Shown here: piece after piece, positions 1 through 6,421 of the stretch
Layout of the letters: every line of letters starts with the position of its first letter
How positions within the stretch are numbered: the stretch's first letter is position 1
Translations under genes and position numbers: made by a program
Assembly: GCA_002171495.2 (NCBI GenBank)
Contig: NHEU02000015.1
Span: 22,943 to 30,104, forward strand
DNA: 7,162 bases
Direction of reading: 5' to 3'
Origin: Alphaproteobacteria bacterium TMED93
GTDB taxonomy: Bacteria; Pseudomonadota; Alphaproteobacteria; TMED109
Notes under the pieces: model-generated
What the model was told of the DNA's origin: nothing
The model's database searches: none
The model's input: the letters and a program-made list of their open reading frames with translations, nothing else

Positions 1-191
1 ATCCAAATCCTAGCTAATACTCTTCCTAACACATCTGGTAAAATTGCCTGTACATCTTTCTTATTATTTAAGTAGATTGCTTGATCTACTAAAGAAAAGG
101 GTGTTTTAAGTTCTCCCTTTTTTACAGGAACAGGCAAGGTGTTTGGTTTTCTATTTGGAACCAAAGCTGTTGAATTTTTTTTATCACTCAT
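1..191 (-). CDS. Partial hypothetical protein, N-terminal 63 residues
   Basis: An open frame runs leftward from an ATG at 191-189 to the window edge without a stop, giving at least 63 residues. It begins MSDKKNSTALVPNRKPNT and continues through a basic, proline-containing stretch to a likely helical part ending VLGRVLARIWI. There is no signal peptide or membrane segment. I do not recognise the family. The last residues faintly recall leader-like segments of the nitrile-hydratase/NHLP type, but the decisive part lies outside the window. No Shine-Dalgarno motif is visible: the 13 bases before the ATG are all A on the coding strand, and an A8 run (182-175) lies in codons 4-6. The gene is divergent from the hook/rod-type gene at 267, so a flagellar role is possible but not shown. 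Steady codon use over 63 codons supports a real gene. Confidence 0.6.
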   Translation of the reverse strand, partial: MSDKKNSTALVPNRKPNTLPVPVKKGELKTPFSLVDQAIYLNNKKDVQAILPDVLGRVLARIW

Positions 192-204
192 TTTTTTTTT
201 TTTT
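191..204. repeat. T14 homopolymer abutting a start codon
   Basis: Fourteen consecutive T on the plus strand (A on the minus strand) include the A of the minus-strand ATG at 191 and the 13 bases before it. The tract replaces the ribosome-binding region of the leftward gene. It also lies upstream of the rightward sigma-54 promoter, where an A/T tract could bend DNA. The exact length is prone to slippage and sequencing error. Confidence 0.85.
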
Positions 205-214
205 CAACTACTTA
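202..214 (+). promoter_or_regulatory. Possible IHF-binding site
   Basis: The sequence TTTCAACTACTTA matches the IHF consensus WATCAANNNNTTR at all but one defined position, the second. It is preceded by a long T tract, and A/T tracts commonly lie on the 5' side of strong IHF sites. It ends 12 bp before the -24 element at 227, a place where IHF often bends DNA to bring an enhancer-bound activator to sigma-54 polymerase. Chance matches are common in DNA this AT-rich, so confidence is low. Confidence 0.3.
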
Positions 215-226
215 CAAAATAATAAA

Positions 227-242
227 TGGTATTGAATTTGCA
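227..242 (+). promoter_or_regulatory. Sigma-54 (RpoN) -24/-12 promoter of the hook/rod-family gene
   Basis: TGGTATTGAATTTGCA fits the RpoN consensus TGGCAC-N5-TTGCA, with the invariant GG (228-229) and GC (240-241) separated by exactly 10 bases. Transcription would start near 253, leaving about a 14-nt leader. The Shine-Dalgarno AAAGAG (255-260) would fall just inside the transcript, 6 nt before the ATG at 267. The match, the spacing and the flagellar gene downstream agree. The cognate enhancer-binding activator and its site are not identified. Confidence 0.8.
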
Positions 243-266
243 ACACATTTCGTAAAAGAGATAAAA

Positions 267-1079
267 ATGTTTAATATTACTAGAAATGGTTTAGATGCTA
301 TAGGAAAAGAATTAGGAGTAATTTCTAATAATATTGCTAATTCAAATACAAATGCATTTAAACGTAGCAGGTCTGAGTTTGTTGATTTTTATTCTAAAGC
401 ACTTTCATCATCTCCAAAGTCAAAAGGTGGTTTAGGTACTATGTTACAGGGTACTCAAAAAATCATGAAACAGGGCTCTCCCATATTAACTGGATCTGCA
501 TTAGATTTGACAATAAATGGAAAAGGTTTCTTTGTTTTATCTCCTAGAGAAGATGCTGATCCAAGGTTTACTAGAGATGGTTCTTTTAGCCTAGATGCTA
601 GTGGCAATTTAATAACTACAGAGGGTTTTAACGTAGCTGGTTATACTATTAATGAAGATGGAAGTATAAATGATAGTGCAGCATTACCTATTAATGTTCC
701 ATTAACTATTGAAAGCAATGATGGCAGAACATTATTATTGTCACAAATAAATGTTAACAATAGAGGAATGATTGAAACTACTTATGGCTTAAATACTATA
801 GTACAAAGAGGACAAATAGCTTTAGCTAAATTTAATAACGAAACTGAACTTAAATCTAAAGGGTCAAACACATATCAGGCTACTCAAAAAAGTGGTGAGC
901 AAATACTAGGAAAAGCCATGGCTTCTAATTTTGGAAAAATATTAGCAGGTTCATTAGAAAGCTCTAATACAAATATATCTATGGAAATGGTAAATTTAAT
1001 AAAAACACAGCAAGCATTCAATGGCAATGCAAGAATTCTACAAAGCAATGTAGAAGTTACTAGACGACTTATGGGTTAA
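267..1079 (+). CDS. Flagellar hook/basal-body rod protein, FlgE/FlgF/FlgG family (short, FlgE-like)
   Basis: A 270-residue axial protein of the flagellar rod/hook, exported by the flagellar type III apparatus without a cleaved signal. The N-terminal rod domain (residues 3-33) carries the family ANxxTxxFK signature as ANSNTNAFKRSR (24-35). The conserved core follows: ALDLTINGKGFFV (79-91) and FTRDGSFSLDASGNL (101-115). The C-terminal domain (about 226-269) contains SLESSNTNISMEMVNLI and a QQAFNGNARILQ helix. FlgF and FlgG are about 250-265 residues, whereas hook protein FlgE is usually about 400 or more. The size is therefore rod-like, but the LAGSLESSN C-terminus and the middle section (GQIALAKFNN) read more like FlgE without its outer domain. 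I leave the symbol blank for that reason. The start is supported by AAAGAG six bases upstream and by a sigma-54 promoter. The gene ends 11 bp from the convergent flhA operon. Confidence 0.93.
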   Translation: MFNITRNGLDAIGKELGVISNNIANSNTNAFKRSRSEFVDFYSKALSSSPKSKGGLGTMLQGTQKIMKQGSPILTGSALDLTINGKGFFVLSPREDADPRFTRDGSFSLDASGNLITTEGFNVAGYTINEDGSINDSAALPINVPLTIESNDGRTLLLSQINVNNRGMIETTYGLNTIVQRGQIALAKFNNETELKSKGSNTYQATQKSGEQILGKAMASNFGKILAGSLESSNTNISMEMVNLIKTQQAFNGNARILQSNVEVTRRLMG

Positions 1080-1090
1080 TAACTAAATAC

Positions 1091-1501
1091 TTAAAAAATA
1101 GGGATATTAAATTTCATTTCTTTAATATCGGTTTCTAAATCATCATCTAAACTTAGTATGCCTCCACTATCTGTGGCAACTGCTTTATCCATTAAAAAAG
1201 TTAATTTTATTTTCTTAGACTTTTGATTGCTGTATTTAAAAAATGTTTCAATCAAATTATTAAAATATTTTTTATCAAGCTCAATATGGGCTTTCATTAA
1301 TGCTTTTTTTGAACTAATTAGCAACTTTTTATTAAATGGAGAATTTAAAACCTTTAATAAAGTTACTTCGCATCTTCCTCTAGCTATATTCAAAAGTGTA
1401 CAGGATAAAAAAATTTCTTCTAAGTTATTATCATACATTTGGTTATAATTAGCATTGACCACTAGCATTTCTAATTTTTTAATATGCAACCAATCAGACA
1501 T
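1091..1501 (-). CDS. Hypothetical protein, last gene of the flhA-fliA operon
   Basis: A 136-residue protein I do not recognise. It begins MSDWLHIKKLEMLVVNANYNQ and has no signal peptide, convincing membrane segment or catalytic motif. Visible parts are a mixed N-terminal half with two cysteines (C34, C44), a lysine-rich helical middle (about 58-95), a probable beta strand KIKLTFLMD (98-106), an acidic loop SLDDDLETD (117-125) and a beta-like tail KFNIPIF. The ATG directly follows the fliA stop codon with no gap and no clear Shine-Dalgarno, so translation is probably coupled to fliA. In other polar flagellates the gene after fliA is often a motility gene such as cheY or fliM. This is neither, since it is too short for FliM and lacks the receiver-domain DD/D/K layout. 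Operon position suggests a flagellar or motility role, which is inference only. Confidence 0.8.
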   Translation of the reverse strand: MSDWLHIKKLEMLVVNANYNQMYDNNLEEIFLSCTLLNIARGRCEVTLLKVLNSPFNKKLLISSKKALMKAHIELDKKYFNNLIETFFKYSNQKSKKIKLTFLMDKAVATDSGGILSLDDDLETDIKEMKFNIPIF

Positions 1502-2209
1502 CTATAATATATTTGTTAATTCAACTCTAAGTTTTTTAATAGCTTTAGACTTAATTTGTGAAACTCTTCCATTGGATACATCTAATATTTTTGCTATTTC
1601 AAATACATTAAGTTCTTCTACATAATATAGTTGAATTACCAAGGCTTCAGATTTCTCCAATTTATGTAAGGATTTTAATAATGCATTTCTTAACTCTTTA
1701 TCAGTTAAATTTTCCTCAGGTGTATCTTCCCTTGAGTGAAACCAAATTGAAAACTCATCATATACAGACTCTATATCTTCTAATCTGTTTGCTGCAAAAG
1801 CTTCTTTCCAAGTATAAAGTTCTTCTATATTAATATCTAATGTTTTTGCAACTTCACTATTACTGGGCTCTCTGTTGTAAATTTTTCTTAGACTTTCAAC
1901 TGCTTTTTCAAATTTTTGCTTATTAGTTATAGTTGTTCTACAAAGGTTAGAATTCTTTCTTAAAAAATCTACTATTTCGCCTTTTATACGTATTTTAGCA
2001 TAGCTTGAAAATTTAACTCCAGGCCTCTCTGTAAAGTTATTTGCTGCAGTTATAAGACCCAACATCCCTATCTGTATTAAATCATCTATTTCAACAATAT
2101 TTTTGACTCTACCTTGATAATGCCAAGCAATTTTTTTAACTAGTAATGTATTTTTTTTAATTAACTCTTCTTTATCTGAGAATGTAATATTTTTGTAAGA
2201 AGCTACCAT
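1502..2209 (-). CDS. fliA: RNA polymerase sigma factor FliA (sigma-28)
   Basis: A 235-residue sigma-28 of normal length. It directs RNA polymerase to late flagellar promoters (filament, chemotaxis, motor genes) and is normally held by anti-sigma FlgM until the hook is complete. Region 2 spans about 18-90 and includes EIDDLIQIGMLGLITAA (40-56) and FSSYAKIRIKGEIVDFLR (67-84), the -10-binding core typical of this family. Region 3 (about 95-150) is more diverged. Region 4 (about 172-232) ends with the helix-turn-helix NVFEIAKILDVSNGRVSQIK (201-220). The ATG lies 7 nt after the flhG stop with only a weak TAGA-like ribosome site, so coupling to flhG is likely. Its place after flhF and flhG matches many polar-flagellate operons. 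A sigma-54 promoter upstream of flhA would put FliA under RpoN control. Confidence 0.95.
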   Translation of the reverse strand: MVASYKNITFSDKEELIKKNTLLVKKIAWHYQGRVKNIVEIDDLIQIGMLGLITAANNFTERPGVKFSSYAKIRIKGEIVDFLRKNSNLCRTTITNKQKFEKAVESLRKIYNREPSNSEVAKTLDINIEELYTWKEAFAANRLEDIESVYDEFSIWFHSREDTPEENLTDKELRNALLKSLHKLEKSEALVIQLYYVEELNVFEIAKILDVSNGRVSQIKSKAIKKLRVELTNIL

Positions 2210-2216
2210 TATAAAT

Positions 2217-2993
2217 CTACAAATTGTTAAAAAACTTTATACCTTCAAACTTATTTTCAGGAGCTTTGTTTATTTTATTTATCATTTTATCAAATAATAA
2301 ATAAAAATCTTTATTACTTTTATCCAAAATTAAAGGTTTTTTTTGTATGACTGATTTCTGTATTTTATTATTTTTGGGAATACTTCCTACAAAGGTAATA
2401 TTCACATCATAGAACTTTCTCATTACTTTATTAAACTTTGAATATACTTCATTTCCGTGGGATTCATTATTTGCCATGTTAACAGCTAAACAAAATTCCT
2501 TCAAACCAAACTCTAAATGACAAGCTTTTATCAATGTAAAAGCATCTGTGAAACTTGTAGGTTCATTTATTAAAACTATTAGAATTTTATCAGATGCTGA
2601 TAATAAATTTAAAGATGAGTCTTCTGCTCCTGCACTTACATCAACGATTAAGTTATCTATTTTTTCAGAAAGCTGCTCAAAAGATCTAATAAAGTTTAGT
2701 TTTTTATTTTTATCTACGTTTAGCATTTCGGTAATTCCAGAACCTCCAGATATGAACTTTAGTTTTTCTGGCCCTTCCGTTATTACTTTCTCTAAACTAC
2801 AGCTTCCATCAAAAAAATCTTTTATTGTTAAATCAGGGTTTATACCTAATAAAATATGTGCATTGGCCATGCCCATATCTGCATCAAGGAGAAGACAATT
2901 AGCAGTTTTAGCCTGCATTATAGCAAGGTTTATTGCAAAAGTGGTTTTTCCTACTCCGCCCTTACCGCTTGCAATAGATAGTGAGGTTGGCAT
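2217..2993 (-). CDS. flhG: FlhG (FleN/YlxH) MinD-family ATPase, flagellar number regulator
   Basis: A 258-residue member of the MinD/ParA ATPases, which cycles on and off the membrane and limits flagellar number together with FlhF. The deviant Walker A GKGGVGKTT (10-18) has both the signature lysine K11 and the P-loop K16. LLLDADMGMANAHILLG (34-50) carries the switch I-side DAD, and Walker B is LIVDVSAG (115-122) around D118. NEPTSFTDAFTLIK (143-156) is typical of FlhG/FleN. The C-terminal segment KDFYLLFDKMINKINK (228-243) could be the amphipathic membrane-targeting helix. Only about nine residues precede Walker A, so the N-terminal DQAxxLR helix that stimulates FlhF in Bacillus is absent. 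The Shine-Dalgarno GGGAGA (3006-3001), 7 nt before the ATG, fixes the start. The start lies 13 nt after the flhF stop. Confidence 0.94.
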   Translation of the reverse strand: MPTSLSIASGKGGVGKTTFAINLAIMQAKTANCLLLDADMGMANAHILLGINPDLTIKDFFDGSCSLEKVITEGPEKLKFISGGSGITEMLNVDKNKKLNFIRSFEQLSEKIDNLIVDVSAGAEDSSLNLLSASDKILIVLINEPTSFTDAFTLIKACHLEFGLKEFCLAVNMANNESHGNEVYSKFNKVMRKFYDVNITFVGSIPKNNKIQKSVIQKKPLILDKSNKDFYLLFDKMINKINKAPENKFEGIKFFNNL

Positions 2994-3006
2994 ACGAGGT
3001 TCTCCC

Positions 3007-4152
3007 TTAAAAGTTTTCTTTCATAAATTTTGCCAATATATTTGCATCTGTAAATAAAAGTGAATCTACTATAGATTTAGTTCCACTTACTAAACCTATT
3101 TTTGCTTTTTTCTCTGCTAGATGAGATAATGTTGCTGCAGATATATTGCATTCATCAGATTTGGTTAGGGCAACTATAGGCCTTTGAGCCTTAACTTTTC
3201 TTAAAGTAGACTCTATCATTTCAGGAGATGAACCACTTTGTATACATAAAATTGAACAAATATTCTTATCACCATGTCTTTCTTCTAATTCTTCTATTAC
3301 TTTATTTCCTGTCTCAATGTTACCTGCTAAATCTACAACAATTCTAGCATTATCATTCAATAGCATGGTATCAGACAAATCTCCATTTTGTAAGCTATTA
3401 GTTATAGGAATATTAAGCAATCTAGCATAGGATTTTAAGTTTTCTGTTGCTGTGTTACTGTTTCTACATAATTCAGCTAATACTATATTATTTCTTCCAT
3501 ATTTATCAACTATTGTAGAAGTAATTTTTGCTGCCATTGCTGTTTTTCCAGAACCTGAAGGTCCAGTTACCATAATAAGTTTTGAATTGAAAATTCTTTC
3601 TGGGTAGGGAGCAGCCATTAATTCTGAAAGTTTTCTATAAAGTTTATATTTAGATACTTCAAAACTTTCTTCTTTATCAAGTGCTTCATGATATTTATCT
3701 AAAACTTTACTAGAAAAACCTAATTCTTTTAATTTTAGATAATATGAAAAAATTATATTTTTTGATACATTTTTATAATCAGTTAAATAAACATTTTCTA
3801 GTTTTTTATCTAACTTTTCTAGTAAGGAGGAAGTTTCTTGTTTTATAATTTTATTAATTGTATCCAGATTTATATTTCTAGTAATGTCAGTTTTATGCTC
3901 AACTTTTTTTATATTTTCTTTATTTATTTTTAACTTACCGGATTTTAAATTATAAATATTGGAAAACTTTTCTTTATTATATCTTTTCTTTACCGCCGAT
4001 TTATACTTCATTTGATTTGATGCTGTCATTTCTATCATTCCATTCTTTTTTTTAGTAGATAGTATTACGCAGTCTTCTCCTAATTCTGTAATGACTTTTT
4101 CCATTGCAGAAGAAGTATCTTTCGCTTTAACAGTAGTAGTGGTTTTTAACAT
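3007..4152 (-). CDS. flhF: FlhF, SRP-type GTPase for flagellar placement (degenerate GTPase motifs)
   Basis: A 381-residue homologue of the third SRP GTPase, which recruits early flagellar parts to the assembly site, usually the pole. The N-terminal B domain opens with VKAKDTSSAMEKVITELGEDCVIL-type sequence (8-31), matching the family start. A basic linker and N domain (about 98-185) follow, then the G domain. The P-loop GPSGSGKT (197-204) is intact. The segment that usually reads DTYRxxAxEQLKTYA appears as CRNSNTATENLKSYA (229-243), DTAG appears as DLAG (274-277), and TKLDE as TKSDE (330-334). GTP binding may survive, but catalysis and dimer-coupled activation are doubtful. The start overlaps the flhA stop by one base (TAATG), with GAGGAG (4166-4161) 8 nt upstream. 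The family call is firm from the N-terminus, P-loop and position between flhA and flhG. Confidence 0.92.
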   Translation of the reverse strand: MLKTTTTVKAKDTSSAMEKVITELGEDCVILSTKKKNGMIEMTASNQMKYKSAVKKRYNKEKFSNIYNLKSGKLKINKENIKKVEHKTDITRNINLDTINKIIKQETSSLLEKLDKKLENVYLTDYKNVSKNIIFSYYLKLKELGFSSKVLDKYHEALDKEESFEVSKYKLYRKLSELMAAPYPERIFNSKLIMVTGPSGSGKTAMAAKITSTIVDKYGRNNIVLAELCRNSNTATENLKSYARLLNIPITNSLQNGDLSDTMLLNDNARIVVDLAGNIETGNKVIEELEERHGDKNICSILCIQSGSSPEMIESTLRKVKAQRPIVALTKSDECNISAATLSHLAEKKAKIGLVSGTKSIVDSLLFTDANILAKFMKENF

Positions 4153-6269
4153 TATTTTTTCTCCTCATTATTTATTTTTTTATTATTACTATTCTCAATC
4201 GTAGCAACTACCTGCACTTTTCTATTTTCTGGAAGCTCTGTGAATGATAAAACATTTAGGTCTTCTATATTATTTCTTATTAAATTAGATAACTCTCTTC
4301 TAATCACAGGAGAGGTTAAGAATATAGGGTTATTACCTTCTGAATTTGATTTTTCGTATGATTGTGCAATTGCTTTTATCATATTTTGAGTAAAAGTAGG
4401 GTCTAACATTAGGCCGTTACTATTCTGATCTTTTAAAGCATTTATAATAATTTGTTCCATTTCAGGAGATAGAGTTATTACAGATAAGGGTTTATTTAAA
4501 GGACATATTTTTTGAATTAAAAGACCAATTAGTGCAGGTCTAAGTGTTTCTGCTATGTCACTTACACTCATATTAGTTACATTAATATTTGATAACAACT
4601 CTAGTACTCTTTTTAAATCTTTTATAGGAACAGCTTCTGTTAAAAGAATTTTTAATACTCCCGTTAGTTGATTTAGAGGTATAATTTTTGGTATTACTGT
4701 ATCAACAAGCTTTGGAGAAGTTTTTTGAAGATTATCTAATAATTCCTGCACTTCATCTTGTCCTATTAGGTCTCCAGCATGTTTAGATAATATTTGATTA
4801 AGGTGAGTTGCTATAACAGCCTCTGGAGTTACTATCATATATCCAGAGTTTTCTGCTTTATCTCTATGAAACTTTTCTATCCAAGTAGCATCCATATTAA
4901 ATGATGGATCTTTTACATCTATTCCAGATAATTTCACATCACTTTCATCACCCGGTATAGCTAATAGTTTGTCTGGAAAGACTTGGTTTTGTCCAATTAT
5001 AGTCTGTCCTATTTTAATAGTGTATTCATTAGCTCCTAAACTTAAATCATCAGTGATCCTAACGGAAGGTAAAATAAAACCTAATTCTTTAGAAACCTGC
5101 CTTCTAACACCGGTAACTCTGGATACTAAGGGTCCCGTATTGTCTTGATCTACTAACTTTATTAAACCGTAGCCTAGTTGAATAGAAACAGCTGAGTTAT
5201 CTGTAACTTCTTGTAATTCAATTTTATCTTGTTCCTCCGCTTCATTTTCTAAATCAGTCACATTATTTTGATTATCAGCTTTTCTCTTTTCCTTTTTAAA
5301 AAAATAAAATCCTGCAGCTGCAGCAAGCAACCCAAAAAATACAAATAGTAGGTTTGGCATACCGGGAATGAAGCCTATTAGTAAAATTACACCAGCTGCC
5401 GGCAACCAAGCTTTTGTCATCCCTACTTCATTAGAAATTTGCTCAGATAGGTCATAATTAGAAGAAATTCTAGTAACGATTACAGCAGTTGCCATTGCTA
5501 AAAGCAATGAGGGTATTTGAGCTACTAAACCATCACCAACAGATAAAATAACATAATTTTGAGATGCACCAGTAAAACTCATATCATATTGAGTGGTTCC
5601 TATTATAAGTCCTCCTACAACATTAATTATTAAAATAAGAATTGCAGCAATGGCATCTCCTTTAACAAACTTAGAAGCACCATCCATGGCACCATAAAAG
5701 TCAGCTTCTTTTTCAATATTTTCTCTTTTTTCTTTTGCTTCTTCACTGCTAATTACTCCTGCTCCTAAATCAGCATCTATTGCCATTTGTTTTCCTGGCA
5801 TAGCATCTAGAGTAAACCTTGCAGAAACTTCGGAAACTCTTCCTGCTCCTTTAGTTATTACCACGAGATTTATTATTATTAAAATTGCAAATACAAATAT
5901 TCCTACTACGTAATCATTGCCAATAACAAAATTACCAAATGCTTCAATAACGTTACCAGCAGCATCAGTACCTGTATGTCCTTTGCTTAAAACTATTCTG
6001 GTAGAAGCTACATTTAAGCCAAGTCTCAAAACTGTAGCAAACAATAATACTGTAGGAAAGCTAGAAAAATCTAAAGGTCTAAAGGTTTGCAGAGCAACCA
6101 TTAATATTATAAGTGAAACTAAAATATTTGTTGTAAAAAAAACATCAAGTAAACTTGGCGGCAGTGGTATAATCATCATGGTCATTAAGATTAAGATACC
6201 TAAAGGCAAACTTACTGTAGAAAGTATATTGCTAATACTAAGTTTTTCTTTTTTTTCTGTTAATTCCAA
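4152..6269 (-). CDS. flhA: FlhA, flagellar type III export gate protein
   Basis: A 705-residue inner-membrane protein, full length for the family. It forms the nonameric export-gate ring, couples export to the proton gradient and docks chaperone-substrate complexes. The N-terminal half has about eight hydrophobic segments (roughly 16-36, 39-60, 70-88, 120-138, 205-224, 240-265, 286-301, 305-324). The cytoplasmic FHIPEP signature lies between them, with RFTLDAMPGKQMAIDADLGA (151-170) and ADFYGAMDGASKFVKGDA (189-206). It includes conserved D165, which by my alignment corresponds to Salmonella D208. After a charged linker (325-355), residues about 360-705 form the cytoplasmic dock. The start is TTG, chosen because AGAGGA stands 8 nt upstream and because the next ATG (codon 29) would cut into the first membrane segment. 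It is the first gene of a five-gene operon behind a sigma-54 promoter. Confidence 0.97.
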   Translation of the reverse strand: MELTEKKEKLSISNILSTVSLPLGILILMTMMIIPLPPSLLDVFFTTNILVSLIILMVALQTFRPLDFSSFPTVLLFATVLRLGLNVASTRIVLSKGHTGTDAAGNVIEAFGNFVIGNDYVVGIFVFAILIIINLVVITKGAGRVSEVSARFTLDAMPGKQMAIDADLGAGVISSEEAKEKRENIEKEADFYGAMDGASKFVKGDAIAAILILIINVVGGLIIGTTQYDMSFTGASQNYVILSVGDGLVAQIPSLLLAMATAVIVTRISSNYDLSEQISNEVGMTKAWLPAAGVILLIGFIPGMPNLLFVFFGLLAAAAGFYFFKKEKRKADNQNNVTDLENEAEEQDKIELQEVTDNSAVSIQLGYGLIKLVDQDNTGPLVSRVTGVRRQVSKELGFILPSVRITDDLSLGANEYTIKIGQTIIGQNQVFPDKLLAIPGDESDVKLSGIDVKDPSFNMDATWIEKFHRDKAENSGYMIVTPEAVIATHLNQILSKHAGDLIGQDEVQELLDNLQKTSPKLVDTVIPKIIPLNQLTGVLKILLTEAVPIKDLKRVLELLSNINVTNMSVSDIAETLRPALIGLLIQKICPLNKPLSVITLSPEMEQIIINALKDQNSNGLMLDPTFTQNMIKAIAQSYEKSNSEGNNPIFLTSPVIRRELSNLIRNNIEDLNVLSFTELPENRKVQVVATIENSNNKKINNEEKK

Positions 6270-6277
6270 TTTTATTA

Positions 6278-6283
6278 TCCTCT
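6278..6283 (-). promoter_or_regulatory. Strong Shine-Dalgarno fixing the flhA TTG start
   Basis: AGAGGA on the minus strand lies 8 nt before the TTG at 6269-6267. No in-frame ATG occurs until codon 29, inside the first membrane segment. This ribosome site is therefore the main reason to accept the rare TTG start. Confidence 0.8.
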
Positions 6284-6323
6284 AAATTCAAAAAATTGAC
6301 ACTTAAAATAACCAATAAATAGG

Positions 6324-6341
6324 TATTTTTTTAAAAAAATA
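6324..6341. repeat. Perfect 18-bp A/T palindrome in the flhA leader
   Basis: TATTTTTTTAAAAAAATA is a perfect inverted repeat without a spacer. Measured from the predicted sigma-54 start near 6348, it covers about +8 to +25 of the flhA transcript. It is too A/U-only for a stable RNA hairpin or a usual terminator, and more plausible as a melting-prone or protein-binding DNA element. It could also be chance in DNA this AT-rich. Confidence 0.6.
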
Positions 6342-6358
6342 TACATAAAATGTTTAGA

Positions 6359-6374
6359 AGCAAAACTGATGCCA
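6359..6374 (-). promoter_or_regulatory. Sigma-54 (RpoN) -24/-12 promoter of the flhA-flhF-flhG-fliA operon
   Basis: On the minus strand, 6374 to 6359 reads TGGCATCAGTTTTGCT, a near-perfect match to TGGCAC-N5-TTGCW. GG (6373-6372) and GC (6361-6360) are separated by exactly 10 bases. The start point would be near 6348, giving a leader of about 79 nt before the TTG. RpoN control of flhA operons is known in Vibrio and Pseudomonas, which fits. The only other gene-free sequence upstream is the 47 bp shared with the divergent promoter. Confidence 0.85.
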
Positions 6375-6421
6375 TTATTTTAATAAGCTCTGAATAAAGT
6401 TAAGTATGAGTATTTTAGATA

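Noticed and set aside
205..266. Sigma-70 promoter for the leftward gene (TTGCAA with TATTAT or TATTTT on the minus strand)
   Set aside because: The -35 match is partial, the spacing is 13 or 16 bases, and A/T-rich -10-like strings are everywhere, so it cannot be distinguished from background.
1227..1448. 73-codon plus-strand open frame
   Set aside because: It lies wholly inside the minus-strand gene after fliA, has no promoter or ribosome site, and reads as a hydrophobic antisense shadow of lysine-rich codons.
2548..3057. 169-codon plus-strand open frame
   Set aside because: It is antisense to flhG, whose Walker motifs are clear on the minus strand. Its serine/phenylalanine-rich translation is typical of a shadow frame.
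5917..6285. 122-codon plus-strand open frame
   Set aside because: It is antisense to the membrane part of flhA, with no family resemblance or ribosome site.
6375..6386. Small A/T inverted repeat (TTATT-TT-AATAA) between the divergent sigma-54 promoters, considered as an activator operator
   Set aside because: The arms are only five A/T bases, which is expected by chance at this composition. I could not see a second copy or a known activator consensus.
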